DNA of 64,000 nucleotides from assembly GCA_963786395.1 (NCBI GenBank), contig CAWAZD010000014.1:62001-126000 (forward strand), written 5' to 3'. The DNA is from Fen-1301 sp963786395 (GTDB lineage Bacteria; Bacteroidota; Ignavibacteria; Ignavibacteriales; Ignavibacteriaceae). Positions within the stretch are counted from its first letter, which is position 1. Every line of letters starts with the position of its first letter. The notes below the pieces were generated by a model, which made no database searches, was not told where the DNA came from, and saw only the letters and a list, made by a program, of their open reading frames with translations. The translations under genes were made by a program, and so were the position numbers. This document shows, in pieces, positions 36,977 through 47,679 of the stretch.

Positions 36977-38940
36977 ATGGCTAATGAGAATGCAGTAAAT
37001 GACTATAGTGCAAAAAATATAAATGTACTTAAAGGTCTTGAAGCGGTCAGAAAAAGACCGGCAATGTATATCGGTGATGTTGGTCCAAGAGGTCTGCACC
37101 ATCTGATAAACGAGGTTGTCGATAATAGTATCGATGAAGCTCTCGCAGGTTATGCAGATAGTATTATAGTTACAATTCATAAAGATGAAACAGTTACTAT
37201 AGATGACAACGGCCGCGGAATTCCGGTTGACATGCATCCCGAGGAAAAAAGATCCGCTCTTGAAGTTGTTATGACTATGCTGCATGCTGGCGGTAAATTT
37301 GATAAAAACACTTATAAAGTATCCGGTGGTCTTCACGGTGTAGGCGTCTCTGTTGTTAACGCCCTTTCCGAATGGCTGAAAGTTGAGATTAGAAGAGATG
37401 GAATTATTTATTATCAGGAATATCGAAGAGGCATTCCAGTAAAACCGGTAAAAGAGATCGGTAAAACTAAAAAAAATGAAAATGGAACCAGAATAACCTT
37501 TGCGCCTGACCCAGAAATATTCAAGGTTACAAAATTTAAATTTGATACTGTCGCTGAAAGAGTAAGAGAACTTGCCTATCTGAATAAAAATATTAGCCTA
37601 AGGATTATTGATGAAAGGGACGGTGAAGATATTACCTTCCATTTTAAAGGTGGTCTGATGGAGTTTGTGAAATATCTCGATGAGAATCAGGGAAGCACTT
37701 CATAAAACAGTTTATATTGAAGGGGAAAAAGACGGCACGCCAGTGGAAGTTGCATTCCAGTATAACGCTTCTTATTCTGAAAACATTTTTTCATATGTTA
37801 ATAACATTAATACTACCGAAGGCGGTACGCATCTTGTTGGATTTAAATCCGGATTAACCAGAACGTTTAATAATTATGCCTATAAAAACGGCCTTATTAA
37901 AAGAGGGTAAAATTCAGTTAACAGGAGATGATTTCAGAGAAGGTTTAACGGCTGTTATTTCCGTGTAAGGTAGCCGAACCTCAGTTTGAGGGACAGACTA
38001 AAACTAAACTTGGAAACAGCGAAACTAAATCTGCTGTAGAAACACTAGTTAATGAAAAATTGTCTGAGTATCTTGAAGAAAACCCCACCGTCGGAAAAAA
38101 ATAATTGAAAAATGTCTGAGAGCTGCGGAAGCACGAGAAGCAGCCAGAAAAGCCAGTGACCTTACCAGAAGAAAAAACGCACTTGATACTATGAACCTTC
38201 CTGGTAAACTTGCTGATTGCTCAATTACAGACCCTGAGCATTGTGAAATGTACATTGTTGAAGGAGATTCAGCGGGTGGTTCAGCAAAACAGGGAAGAGA
38301 TAGAAGATTCCAGGCCATACTTCCTTTAAGAGGTAAAATCCTTAATGTGGAAAAAGCAAAGCTAAATAAAATTCTCGAAAATAATGAAATTAAAGCAATG
38401 ATTTCTGCTATAGGCGCAGGCTTCGGACCAGACTTTGACCATAATAAATCGCGATATGGTAAAATAATATTAATGACTGATGCCGATGTGGACGGGAGTC
38501 ATATCAGAACTCTCCTGCTCACATTTTTTTATCGATATATGAATGATCTTATCACCTCCGGTAAAGTATATATTGCCCAACCGCCGTTATATAAAATTAA
38601 AAAAGGGAAGGAAGAATATTATGCTTTTGATGAAAAAGAAAGAGATGAAATTCTGAAACGTTACAGACCTAATGGCAAAGAAGATGACGAAACCGGTACT
38701 ACCGAAGATGGAATGCCAAAAGGTATTGTTATCTCCAGATACAAAGGATTTGGAGAAATGAATCCAGAGCAGCTCTGGGAAACTACAATGAATCCTGAAA
38801 CTAGAACTGTTCTTCAAGTAAATGTTGAAAGTGCCGCCGCTGCAGATAAAATATTTGAAACTCTTATGGGTGATGCCGTCGAGCCCAGAAGGGCATTTAT
38901 TGAGAAGAACGCCAAATATGTCCGTAACCTGGATATATAG
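36977..38940 (+). CDS. gyrB: DNA gyrase subunit B, several frameshifts
   Basis: ATPase subunit of gyrase. The first frame (start ATG 36977, MANENAV) carries the GHKL ATPase: LEAVRKRPAMYIGDVG, EVVDNSIDEALAG, DDNGRGIPVDMHPEEK and GGLHGVGVSVVNALSEW. Frames change near 37688, 37905, 37963 and 38096. The last frame (38191-38940) carries the TOPRIM core EGDSAGGSAKQGRDRRFQA, the metal site DADVDGSHIRTL and the C-terminal RYKGFGEMNPEQLWETTM. Every segment continues the same protein (e.g. LTGDDFREGLTAVISVKVAEPQF after repair), and the total of about 654 residues is normal. The TOPRIM residues show no substitution. Such damage in an essential gene indicates assembly indels. Confidence 0.95.
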
Positions 38941-38984
38941 TTTTATTATAACTTTATTAAATTAATATTAAATAATAGATTTTT

Positions 38985-41464
38985 ATGGCTACAATATTTG
39001 AAAAAATAGTTCCAGTATCGCTTGAAGAGGAAATGAAATCCTCTTACATCGATTACTCAATGTCAGTCATCGTTGCCCGCGCATTTCCGGATGTAAGGGA
39101 CGGTTTAAAACCTGTTCACAGGAGAGTCCTGTTCGGAATGAGTGAACTAGGTATGACATTCAATAAACCCTATAAAAAATCTGCCAGAATCGTGGGTGAG
39201 GTTCTTGGGTAAATACCATCCACATGGCGATACTGCAGTTTATGATACAATGGTTAGAATGGTTCAGGATTTTTCTTTGCGTTACCCTCTTATTGACGGT
39301 CAGGGAAACTTTGGATCAGTAGATGGTGATTCTGCTGCTGCCATGCGTTATACTGAAGCCCGTCTTGCAAGAATTGCAGATGAAATGCTTCGCGATCTTG
39401 ATAAAAATACTGTTGCTTTTACTTCAAACTTTGATGACTCACTTCAGGAACCGACAGTTCTTCCATCTTACCTTCCCAATTTGTTAGTTAATGGATCCAG
39501 CGGTATTGCTGTTGGTATGGCTACAAATATTCCTCCTCATAATTTAACTGAAGTTGTTAACGGATTAATCGCCTTGATAAACAAGCCGGAATTACTGTCG
39601 AAAAGTTGATGAAATATATTACCGCTCCGGATTTCCCGACTGGCGGAATAATTTATGGCTATGAAGGAGTTAAAGATGCCTTCACCACCGGACGCGGAAG
39701 AATTGTTATCAGAGCCAAAGCAAATATTGAAACTCTTAAAAATGGCAGGGAAAATATTATCATCACCGAACTTCCATACCAGGTTAACAAAGCTAATCTA
39801 ATTGAAAAGATTGCCGATCTTGTTAGAGAAGGCACCCTGACTGATATATCCAATATCAGAGATGAATCAGATCGCGATGGTTTAAGAGTTGTTATTGAAT
39901 TAAAGAGAGACGGTCAGCCGGCTGTTATTCTTAATCAGTTGTTCAAGCATACCGCCATGCAGACAACCTTTGGCGTTATTATGCTGGCTCTTGTTAACGG
40001 AACTCCTAAAGTTCTTACCTTAAAAGAATGTATGCAGCATTTTATCGAACACCGTATGAATGTTCTTATAAAAAGAACTAAGTACGAACTCGATGCTGCT
40101 GAAAGACGAGCCCATATTTTAGAAGGTTACATCATTGCCCTCGATAATATAGATGCGGTTATTGAGACAATTAAAAAATCCAGGGATGCTGAAACTGCTA
40201 AAAATAATCTTATGAAACGCTTTAAACTTAGCGAGATTCAGGCAAAAGCAATTCTTGATATGCGCCTTCAGAGATTAACCGGACTTGAAAGAAAGAAAAT
40301 TGAAGATGAATACCGCGAAGTAATTAAACTCATAGAAAAACTAAAAGGTATTCTTACCTCAGAAGAAAGAAGATATTCTATTATTAAAGATGAACTCATT
40401 GCTATTAGAGAAAGTATGGCGATGAAAGAAGAACCGAGATTGTCTATAACTATGAAGAATTTTCTCTTGAAGATATTATTGCAGAAGAAGATGTAGTTGT
40501 TACTATATCTCATAACGGATTTATTAAAAGATTCCCCGTAAGTGGTTACCGTAAACAGGGTCGCGGCGGAAAAGGCGTTACAGGCGCAGGAACAAAAGAT
40601 GACGATTTTATTGAACATATGTTCATTGCATCAACCCATCATTATATAATGTTCTTTACTGACCAGGGAAAAGCCTACTGGCTCAAAGTACATGAACTGC
40701 CTGAAGGCGGCAGGGCTACACGAGGAAGATCAATCATAAACCTGATCGAAAAAGATAAGGATGAAAAGATTGCCGCCTTTGTATCAGTAAAGGAATTTAA
40801 AGATGATAGTTATCTTATTATGGTAACAGAAAAGGGTACCATCAAAAAAACAGTACTTTCGGCTTATGGTAATGTTAGAAAAGGCGGGATAAACGCAATC
40901 AATATTGTCCCGGGTGATAAACTTATTTCTGTTAAAATGACTGATGGAAGCAACGATATAGTTATTGGAACAAGAGACGGTATCGCTATTAGATTTCATG
41001 AAAATGATGTCCGCGATATGGGAAGAACTTCCACAGGTGTTCGCGGAATAAATCTCGGAAAAGGAGATAGAGTGGTAGGTCTTCTTGTTATAAAAAGAAA
41101 CGATACTATTCTTGTTGTCACTGAAAAAGGTTTTGGCAAACGTTCCGATATAAATGATTACCGCATAACAAAACGTGGCGGCAAAGGAGTTTATACTGTT
41201 AAAACAAGTGAGAAATCCGGAAAGTTGATTGCTATGATGGAAGTCGTTGATGGTGATGAACTTGTGATTATTTCAACCCAGGGTATGGTAATCAGACAGA
41301 GTGTAAAAGATATCCGCGTAATGGGAAGAGTAACCCAGGGTGTAAGAGTTATCCGTTTAAGTGAGGCTGATTCCATTGCCGATATTGCAAAAGTAGTTCC
41401 CGAAGATGATTCCAATGGCAATGGCACGACAGAAGAAACCAATGATCTTGAACCGCTTGGCTAA
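38985..41464 (+). CDS. gyrA: DNA gyrase subunit A, several frameshifts
   Basis: Breakage-reunion subunit. The N-terminal segment has YIDYSMSVIVARAFPDVRDGLKPVHRR. After a frame change near 39205 come GKYHPHGDTAVYDTMVRM (quinolone region; Thr at the E. coli Ser83 position) and the active-site Tyr in AAAMRYTEARL. Further frame changes lie near 39600 and 40440. The C-terminal pinwheel (from about 40500) begins EEDVVVTISHNGFIKRFP and contains QGRGGKG, close to the gyrase-specific GyrA box, which argues for gyrase rather than topoisomerase IV. Restored length is about 826 residues. It lies 44 bp after gyrB and ends at a strong bidirectional terminator. Confidence 0.95.
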
Positions 41465-41470
41465 AATTAT

Positions 41471-41524
41471 TTATAACCTTCGAGGAATCGGCAAATGTTG
41501 TCTGATAAACCTCGAAGGTTATAA
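41471..41524. terminator. Bidirectional terminator between gyrA and DUF3078 gene
   Basis: TTATAACCTTCGAGG (41471-41485) pairs perfectly with CCTCGAAGGTTATAA (41510-41524), a 15-bp stem between convergent genes. The 24-nt loop is longer than usual. Confidence 0.7.
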
Positions 41525-41545
41525 AGTTATTACACTAGTACAGAA

Positions 41546-42391
41546 TTATAATAATCTAAATAAGAACCCCAATTGAAGGGATTCTTTCATCTGTGCTGTT
41601 GGTGATTGAGCTTTCTCATATAAGAAGAGATAAGTAACATTTACATTCAGGAAATTATTTATTTTAGCTACTATTGCGTTTTCCCATCTTACATCCCACA
41701 CGTCAAGACTTTTGAATCTTGTGAACAATCTGAGATTTCCTTTGTATAAAAGATTTTCTGCAAAAGAATATTCTGCAGTTGTAACAGATTCCAAACCGGT
41801 ATCAACTATTACTTTTTTAATTTCACTTGTTTCGGGATCTTTGTTATATAATGTGTCAAATTTATTAGTGAAAACTTCCTGCAATGCTATGCCAAGCCGG
41901 GTGGTAAATCCTTGTACCCGGTTATAAACAAACCCGGTGCTTTGAGTAAGATAACCCGGATCCCAAAAATCTGCCGAAGGAGAAGGTGGTGTAACTTTAT
42001 AATCATAACCGCGGGTTAATGCAGTTCTGGCTGACACACTTACAAAAGGATCTACAGCCCATTTAATTTTCTTGAATAGAATTGATTCAAAATAAAATGT
42101 ATTATCATTCGTTCTAAAATCGCTTCCGCCTAATTTTGTCCTGCCATATGCAAGACTCAGATTATTAATGAAACCCCATTCTTTGGTAACGTTTTTTAAC
42201 CCAATATTTCCCGTAAGAGTCCAGGATATAGCGTTATCTCCACCGGATGTCCAGTTGCTTAATGCAATCTGGTTAATGTTCAAACCAATTGCCGCATCAG
42301 GGACCCAATTATACAATAATGTGTCCTTTTGCTGACAGAAAATTTCGCTGAGTGATAATATGCATATCAAAAGAGTAAGTTTAATTTTCAT
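41546..42391 (-). CDS. DUF3078 family outer-membrane protein
   Basis: The 281-residue protein has a signal peptide (LTLLICILSLSEIFCQ) and the DUF3078 opening NWVPDAAIGLNINQIALSNWTSGGDNAISWTL. Amphipathic strands follow (GFINNLSLAYGRTKLGG, YFESILFKKIKWAVDPFVSVSARTALTRGYDY). It ends in FLFRLL, compatible with an outer-membrane barrel signal. DUF3078 is widespread in Bacteroidota/Chlorobi and uncharacterised. It is convergent with gyrA and divergent from the hydrolase gene. The frame is intact. Confidence 0.85.
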   Translation of the reverse strand: MKIKLTLLICILSLSEIFCQQKDTLLYNWVPDAAIGLNINQIALSNWTSGGDNAISWTLTGNIGLKNVTKEWGFINNLSLAYGRTKLGGSDFRTNDNTFYFESILFKKIKWAVDPFVSVSARTALTRGYDYKVTPPSPSADFWDPGYLTQSTGFVYNRVQGFTTRLGIALQEVFTNKFDTLYNKDPETSEIKKVIVDTGLESVTTAEYSFAENLLYKGNLRLFTRFKSLDVWDVRWENAIVAKINNFLNVNVTYLFLYEKAQSPTAQMKESLQLGFLFRLL

Positions 42392-42446
42392 ATTTATATC
42401 CTATATTTTAATAATAAAAAAAATAAATATTCAGGTAACCGGAAAT

Positions 42447-43223
42447 ATGCAAAAAATAATTAAACATTCAAATGTGCCGAACAAGTCAATAGTATTTATT
42501 CATGGTTTTCCGTTTGATCATCACATGTGGAAACATCAAATCAACTATTTTAAGAGTGACTATACCTGCATATCTTATGATATCAGAGGACTTGGACGAT
42601 CTTCAGCCGGCGATGGATTGTTTACGATGGAAGATCTTGTGGATGACCTGTTCAATGTAATATTGGAAACCAGAATTGAGAAACCCGTTATATGCGGACT
42701 TTCTTTAGGTGGATATATTGCCCTGAGAGCTGTTGAAAAAAAAGAAAATATTTTTAAAGGTCTTATTATTTGCGATACAAAATCAGAAGCCGATAACGAT
42801 GCTGCAAAACTTAAACGCGCTGCCGGGGTCAGGTTTATAAAAGGAAGGGGAAGCCGGGAATTTTGCGAAGCATTTGTTCCGGAGTGTTTTGGCGACAATT
42901 CAATTAAACGCCTGGGAAAGGAATATCTAGAAATTCTTGATAGGTCGTTAAAATCTGTTCCAAGAGGTCTAAAAGGATGTCTACTTGCCATGGCCGGAAG
43001 AACTGATACATCAGCATATCTTTCTCATATTAACCTCCCCACGCTTTTGCTTTGCGGTGAAGATGATAATTTTTCTCCACCTCACCTAATGAAGAAGATG
43101 GCGGGAAAGATTAAACATGCAGAGTTTTATTTAATAAAAAATGCTGGTCATATGACAGCCATTGAGAATCCAGAGAACGTAAACTTATATATCGATAATT
43201 ATCTTAAAAAACTATTTAAATAA
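42447..43223 (+). CDS. Alpha/beta-hydrolase fold protein
   Basis: The about 258-residue protein has the full hydrolase layout: oxyanion loop FIHGFPFDHHMW, the YDIRGLGRSSAGDG strand and loop, nucleophile Ser in GLSLGGYIALRA, acid Asp in LCGEDDNFSPP and the catalytic His in NAGHMTAIENPE. This places it with the esterase/carboxylesterase/3-oxoadipate-enol-lactonase-like group; the substrate is unknown. I choose ATG 42447 (MQKIIKH) rather than 42360, because the earlier start overlaps the divergent gene and encodes a non-conserved hydrophobic leader. Genome context does not help. Confidence 0.83.
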   Translation: MQKIIKHSNVPNKSIVFIHGFPFDHHMWKHQINYFKSDYTCISYDIRGLGRSSAGDGLFTMEDLVDDLFNVILETRIEKPVICGLSLGGYIALRAVEKKENIFKGLIICDTKSEADNDAAKLKRAAGVRFIKGRGSREFCEAFVPECFGDNSIKRLGKEYLEILDRSLKSVPRGLKGCLLAMAGRTDTSAYLSHINLPTLLLCGEDDNFSPPHLMKKMAGKIKHAEFYLIKNAGHMTAIENPENVNLYIDNYLKKLFK

Positions 43224-43521
43224 TATCTTTAGAAAATAAAATATTGCACCCCCGTATATAATATACTTTAAGTTGATAGTTCAAAAAACATCTTCCAATT
43301 TGTTATTTAAACCAAAATTCCTATGAATTAGGAGGACGCCAGCCAAACTAGAGGTAATAATTACGGATTCAAGGTAATAATTACTCGTAATTATTACCGA
43401 CAGCGTGGTTCCTACCACATAAAAAAGATCGATATTTGGAATTAATTATAAATTGTGATGGCACATTTCTTATATAAATAAGCCCTAAATATTTGTTAAT
43501 TAATACAGTTAGAGGAAAAAA
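43224..43521. other. Promoter region of the pilin genes
   Basis: A gene-free AT-rich region. It contains the operator-like repeat block at 43353-43398 and a TGGCAC word at 43459. A ribosome site AGAGGA precedes the GTG start at 43522. Confidence 0.6.
43353..43398. promoter_or_regulatory. Operator-like repeat: GGTAATAATTAC twice plus its inverse
   Basis: GGTAATAATTAC at 43353-43364 and 43373-43384 are in direct orientation, 20 bp apart. The inverse GTAATTATTACC at 43387-43398 forms a near-perfect 26-bp palindrome with the second copy (spacer TC). Spacing of about two helical turns suggests cooperative protein binding ahead of the pilin operon. Confidence 0.6.
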
Positions 43522-43902
43522 GTGGGCCAACAACAATTGCTTTTAGTAGTTTTGGCGATGATAATTGTTGGTATAGCAGTAATATTTGCAATTACACTTT
43601 TTAGGCAAAAAGCTGTGGATTCCAAACGTGATTTATTGATCAATGAGGGGGGAAATATAGCTACAGATGCACTTAGTTATTATAAAAAACCGGTTGGTTT
43701 TGGAGGAGGAGGTAATTCGTTTTATGGATGGTCGATTCCTCAAAGTATTGTTACAACCGCTGCCGGAAACTATATGGCTACTATATTCAAAGATAGTGTA
43801 GTTATAATCGGCACGGGAAATGATGTAACTAACGGTACAGATTCAGTAAAAGTACAATTTTCAGTTTATCAAGATACATATAAAACACTAATAATTAACT
43901 AA
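43522..43902 (+). CDS. Pilin-like protein 1 (MGQQQLLL type)
   Basis: The 126-residue protein starts GTG behind AGAGGA. MGQQQLLLVVLAMIIVGIAVIFAITLF is a hydrophobic N-terminal helix, followed by a charged helix (KAVDSKRDLL), NIATDALSYYKKP and a glycine-rich turn GGGGNSFYGWSIP before a beta-rich end. This resembles a type IV pilin (long N-terminal helix, then a small globular domain). However, it lacks the usual basic leader, GF cleavage site and Glu at +5. If a prepilin peptidase cuts after Gly2, the mature chain starts QQQLL. It is a paralogue of the next gene, 25 bp away. It is less conserved in the helix, so perhaps a minor pilin. Confidence 0.72.
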   Translation: MGQQQLLLVVLAMIIVGIAVIFAITLFRQKAVDSKRDLLINEGGNIATDALSYYKKPVGFGGGGNSFYGWSIPQSIVTTAAGNYMATIFKDSVVIIGTGNDVTNGTDSVKVQFSVYQDTYKTLIIN

Positions 43903-43927
43903 ACAAAATCAATTTCAGGAGTAATTC

Positions 43928-44311
43928 ATGGGTCAACAACAACTTCTTCTCATCGTTCTCGGCGTTATCGTGGTTGGTATCGCTGTAGTAGTCGGTATTA
44001 ATTTATTCACAGCAAATGCTGTTTCTGCAAACAAAGATGGCGTAGTTGCAGATCTTAATAACCTTGGAGCTATGGCTCAGCAATATTATAGAAAACCAAC
44101 ATCAATGGGTGGTGGTGGAAATGCTTTCACAGGATGGACAATTCCTACAAAGACCGATACTACACCAAACGGAACTTATGCTGCAACAGTTTCAGCACAG
44201 TCAGTTTCTATAGTTGGTACTGGTAATGAAAAAGGTAAAGATGGTAATCCAATTAAAGCAACGGCAACAGTCTCTCCGACTACTATAGCGATTGTGCAGA
44301 CTAATCCTTAA
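43928..44311 (+). CDS. Pilin-like protein 2 (MGQQQLLL type), probable major subunit
   Basis: The 127-residue protein starts MGQQQLLLIVLGVIVVGIAV and VVGINLFTANAVSANKD, then VADLNNLGAMAQQYYRKPTSMGGGGNAFTGWTIP and a Thr/Val-rich beta domain ending IVQTNP. It shares the N-terminus, the YY(R/K)KP and the GGGGN(S/A)F.GW(S/T)IP block with its neighbour. The NNLGAMAQQYY helix is typical of pilin-fold alpha1-C regions. It has a strong CAGGAG ribosome site and a strong terminator right after it. High expression relative to the machinery genes is therefore likely, as for a major pilin. No Cys pair is present. Confidence 0.75.
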   Translation: MGQQQLLLIVLGVIVVGIAVVVGINLFTANAVSANKDGVVADLNNLGAMAQQYYRKPTSMGGGGNAFTGWTIPTKTDTTPNGTYAATVSAQSVSIVGTGNEKGKDGNPIKATATVSPTTIAIVQTNP

Positions 44312-44341
44312 TCTTAGGATTTTTTCTAGAAGTTTTTATAG

Positions 44342-44382
44342 GGCTGATAAAATGCTTATATTTTATCAGCCTATTCTTTTTA
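44342..44382 (+). terminator. Strong terminator between the pilins and the machinery genes
   Basis: GGCTGATAAAAT (44342-44353) pairs perfectly with ATTTTATCAGCC (44360-44371) around a 6-nt loop, then TATTCTTTTT. Read-through would give lower expression of the assembly genes. Confidence 0.88.
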
Positions 44383-44391
44383 AAGGAACTT

Positions 44392-45764
44392 ATGGTAGAA
44401 CTCAGATTTACTGCTGAAAAATTAACGGGACAATCAATTAATGGTTCTTTGACTGCTGTTTCGTATAGTGAGGGGAAAAAGAAAATTGTCCGCCTTGCGG
44501 AAAAAAATCAGCTCAAAATCAGAAATATTGAAAAAAAAATTACCTTTCTTTACAGAGCAAGAAAAGGAAAAGAAAAACCTCTCGCCGGTGAACAAAAAGC
44601 ATACAATAAAAAAGAAGTTGAGGATGCCCTATCCAGACTTGGCTACGAAGTATTACACGTTAATAAAAAATTACTTGATTTTCAATCCAAACCACCTCAA
44701 ACTGAAATTGTAACATTTGTAAAGATCAGTGCGGAATTATTAGAACAAAAATTATCCTACAGTGAAATACTTACACTTCTGATAAATGATACTAAGAATA
44801 AAACTCTAAAAGAAACCCTTAGAGAAATAAATAATGAGCTTAAAAAAGGCGCTGATAGTGAAACTACTTTTTTAAAATATCAATCCGTCTTTGGAAAATT
44901 TACAGCATATATGCTTGGCCTTGCGTCCAAAAGCGGTAATATGACGGAAATATATAAAGCTACTGCAAAATTTCTTGAAAGACAATCAGGAATTTAAAAA
45001 GAGTTTAAGAAGCGCACTTATAACTCCGGCGGTAACTATTTTTGTTTTATTTCTTGCGGTCCTTTTTTATGTGGGGTATATTTTTCCCGAAACCGCAAAA
45101 CTCTTTGTGAAATTTGGAATTGAGCTTCCGCCAATGACTGCATTCTACTCTTAAAATAAGTGACTTTCTTAATAAAATATAAATACTTGTTGCTTTTGTT
45201 TTATTATTCCGCCCGGAATCATTCTTATGGCGGTTTAGCCAAAACAAAAAGAGGTGGATATCTTTTTGACAAGTATATATCTGAAAATCCCTATTATTGG
45301 TTCACTAATTCATAAAACTTTGATTGAAGTATTATTGCCGTGTTTTTTATACACTTTATAGCGGTTCGGCAGAAAGCATTGAACCGATCAGAATTGCAGC
45401 AGAGGCCACCGGATAATAAATATTTTGAAGACAGAATAAAAAATATAGCTATTCCATTGATGATTAAAAAAGGTAGTTGGAATTACGGAAGCATTTCACA
45501 GCCAGCGGAGTATTTCACAGAAACTGCACTTTCAAGACTTCATTCCGGTGAAGAAACCGGAACAATCAAAAATACTGCTCTTCAACTTGCCAATTATTAT
45601 GAAAGTGAAACTGTATTACAGACTTAAAAATATAATTGAATTGATCCAGGTTTTTATTGCAATGATTATAATGATTGTCATGATTATGACTTACATTGGT
45701 TTCAGCTGAAACTGCTACTATAAGTCCTAAAACTCCGGGAACTTATAACAATGTTAAAATATGA
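44392..45764 (+). CDS. pilC: PilC/GspF-like platform protein, frameshifted
   Basis: Inner-membrane platform protein of type IV filaments. The first frame (44392-44997) has a lead domain and the first GspF repeat (FVKISAELLEQKLSYSEILTLL, SGNMTEIYKATAKFLERQ). The remainder is scattered over frames but clear: SALITPAVTIFVLFLAVLFYVGYIFPETAKLF around 45016-45110, a second TM segment near 45180-45230, then the second repeat with GSAESIEPIRIAAEA, RIKNIAIPLMIKKG, ETALSRLHSGEETGTI and a last TM helix ending near 45710. About 457 residues in total, slightly long through its N-terminal lead. At least six indels are needed. The stop at 45762-45764 (TGA) is inferred from the last frame. Confidence 0.8.
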
Positions 45765-45797
45765 GAGAACTATTAAGATGATAGATCCAAACTTGAA

Positions 45798-47582
45798 ATG
45801 ACGGATAAAATTGGTTATTTACTTTTTAAAAAAGGAATAATCGATCCGTCAATGCTTGAAAAGGCGCTTAAAATCAAAGATAATGATAAAACAAAATGAA
45901 AAGAAATCTTGCTCAGATATTAGTTCAGGATTTCAATTATGATCATGATACTATCTTCAGGGAAGTTGCAATTCTTATATGCTTTTAAGGAATTAGATAT
46001 TCATCCGGAAGAATTCCTGCCCCATGAGACGTGATTCCAAATAAAACAAATGATAAACGGTGCCAAGGACAGATATTAAGATCTCAAATGCTTCTTGAAC
46101 ATAAAATTATCCCCTTCATGTATGATGAAAAATTAAAGACAAACTTATCCTGGCTGCCATTGATCCAACCGACAGAAATATTCGCAAAATTGCATATGGA
46201 CTCTGAATGCTAAAGAAATATGAAGTAATCTATATAAGAAAAAAAGATTATGAAAAATTAATCCAGATTACTTGCTCCTCCTGAAAATGAATTTACCTTA
46301 AAGATGGAGGAAGCGGATGAGGAAATTACTGTAGACTCAAGAAGAAACTAGTCAATCGATGAAGAGGAACTCGATGCCGAAATAAATAAAAGTGCGTTAG
46401 TGAATTTAGTTGAAGGTGCATTGGTTGAAGGTGTTCGTAAAGGGGCAAGTGATATTCATCTTCTCCCCAAATCAGGAAATAAAACTGAAATTCATTTTGC
46501 GAATAGATGGTAAACTTCAGGTCTTGGCATATTCAGGAGACACACTTCCGGAAGCCGTTATGGCTGTAGTAAAAGACCGCTCCAAAGGTATGGACAGATT
46601 TGAAAGGGAAAAAGCGCAGGATGGATTTATCCAAAGAGAAATAGACAGTCATATTATAGATTTCGTGTTTCGGTATTCCTATGGTCGGAACTGAACTTAA
46701 AAATAAATTTGAAAGCATTGTAATAAGAATTCTTGATGACAGAAAAGTAATCAAAGATCTTGGATAAACTTGGGTTTGGCCGGATTATGCCAAAACATGC
46801 CTTTGTTAAAGCGATAAATCAACCGCAAGGAATGGTGATTTTAACCGGTCCAACAGGAAGCGGTAAAAGCACAACTCTTGTTGCTGCTCTATATCAGGTT
46901 ATCAATCCCACTGAAAATGTTCTTACTGTGGAAGATCCTGTTGAATATGTTATTGAAGGTGCGAGACAGTTAAAAATTGGCTACAAAATGAATTTTGAAC
47001 AGGCAATCAGGTCAATTCTTCGTCATGACCCGGATATTGTTCTTGTAGGTGAAATGAGAGATAAGGAAACGGCCGAAATTGCAATTAAACTTGCAAATAC
47101 GGGACATCTTACTTTTTCTACCCTTCACACAAACGATGCGCCAAGTGCAGTAGCCCGACTTTATCAAAATGGGAATTGAACCATTCCTGATTGCTTATGC
47201 GATAAATATTATAGTTGCTCAAAGACTTATAAGAAGACTTATGCCCAATACTGTAAAAAGAAAGTACAAAGTCACGATGATCATATTATGGCAGCGGCGA
47301 TTAAATATTGCAGAATGGAGAAAGTATAATATTTATGAACCAGGTCTTGTGATAAATGTAATGAACAGGATTTAAAGGAAGAATGGCAGTTCATGAAGCT
47401 CTTTATTTTACCAAAGAACTAAGACAGATTATTGTCAATGCAGGCGAAGATGTAGATGAAGAAACCATCCGGATACAGGCAAGAAAGACGGAACTAAAGT
47501 TTGAGAGAATCCGGTTTTGAAAAAGTTAAGCTAGGGGCTTACTTCAATTCAGGAAGTATCGGCGCAACAATCGGAAGAATAA
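45798..47582 (+). CDS. pilB: PilB/GspE-like assembly ATPase, heavily frameshifted
   Basis: Hexameric ATPase driving pilin assembly. The N-terminal T2SSE_N domain starts MTDKIGYLLFKKGIIDPSMLEKAL (ATG 45798). The middle domain shows GVRKGASDIHLLPKSG. The core (46760-47179) has Walker A LTGPTGSGKSTTLV, the Asp box NVLTVEDPVEY, Walker B DIVLVGEMRD and HTNDAPSAVARL. The zinc-type Cys motif near 47220-47380 is recoverable only across frames (RLCPN..C and CDKCNEQD), then GRMAVHEALYFT and LTSIQEV. Restored length is about 595 residues. Roughly ten or more indels are required, an extreme density. Conserved residues survive in every segment, which speaks against true decay. Confidence 0.82.
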
Positions 47583-47679
47583 TTAATAAATATTTTTGTA
47601 TATTATAATCAATTAATGTTACTAAAATAGTTCTGTCTTAATACGCATAATATAATCAATGTAAATATTTAATGATAAC

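Noticed and set aside
3291..41464. Programmed ribosomal frameshifting as explanation for broken aspS, dnaA, gyrB and gyrA
   Set aside because: Too many sites, both directions of shift, no shared slippery motif, and families not known to use it; indel errors explain all.
42360..42446. Earlier start for the alpha/beta hydrolase giving an N-terminal membrane helix
   Set aside because: It overlaps the start of the divergent DUF3078 gene, and the extra residues are typical of translated AT-rich promoter DNA.
43459..43473. TGGCAC followed after 5 nt by TTAT, suggesting a sigma-54 promoter upstream of the pilins
   Set aside because: The -24 half is good but the nearly invariant GC of the -12 half is missing (TTAT instead of TTGC).
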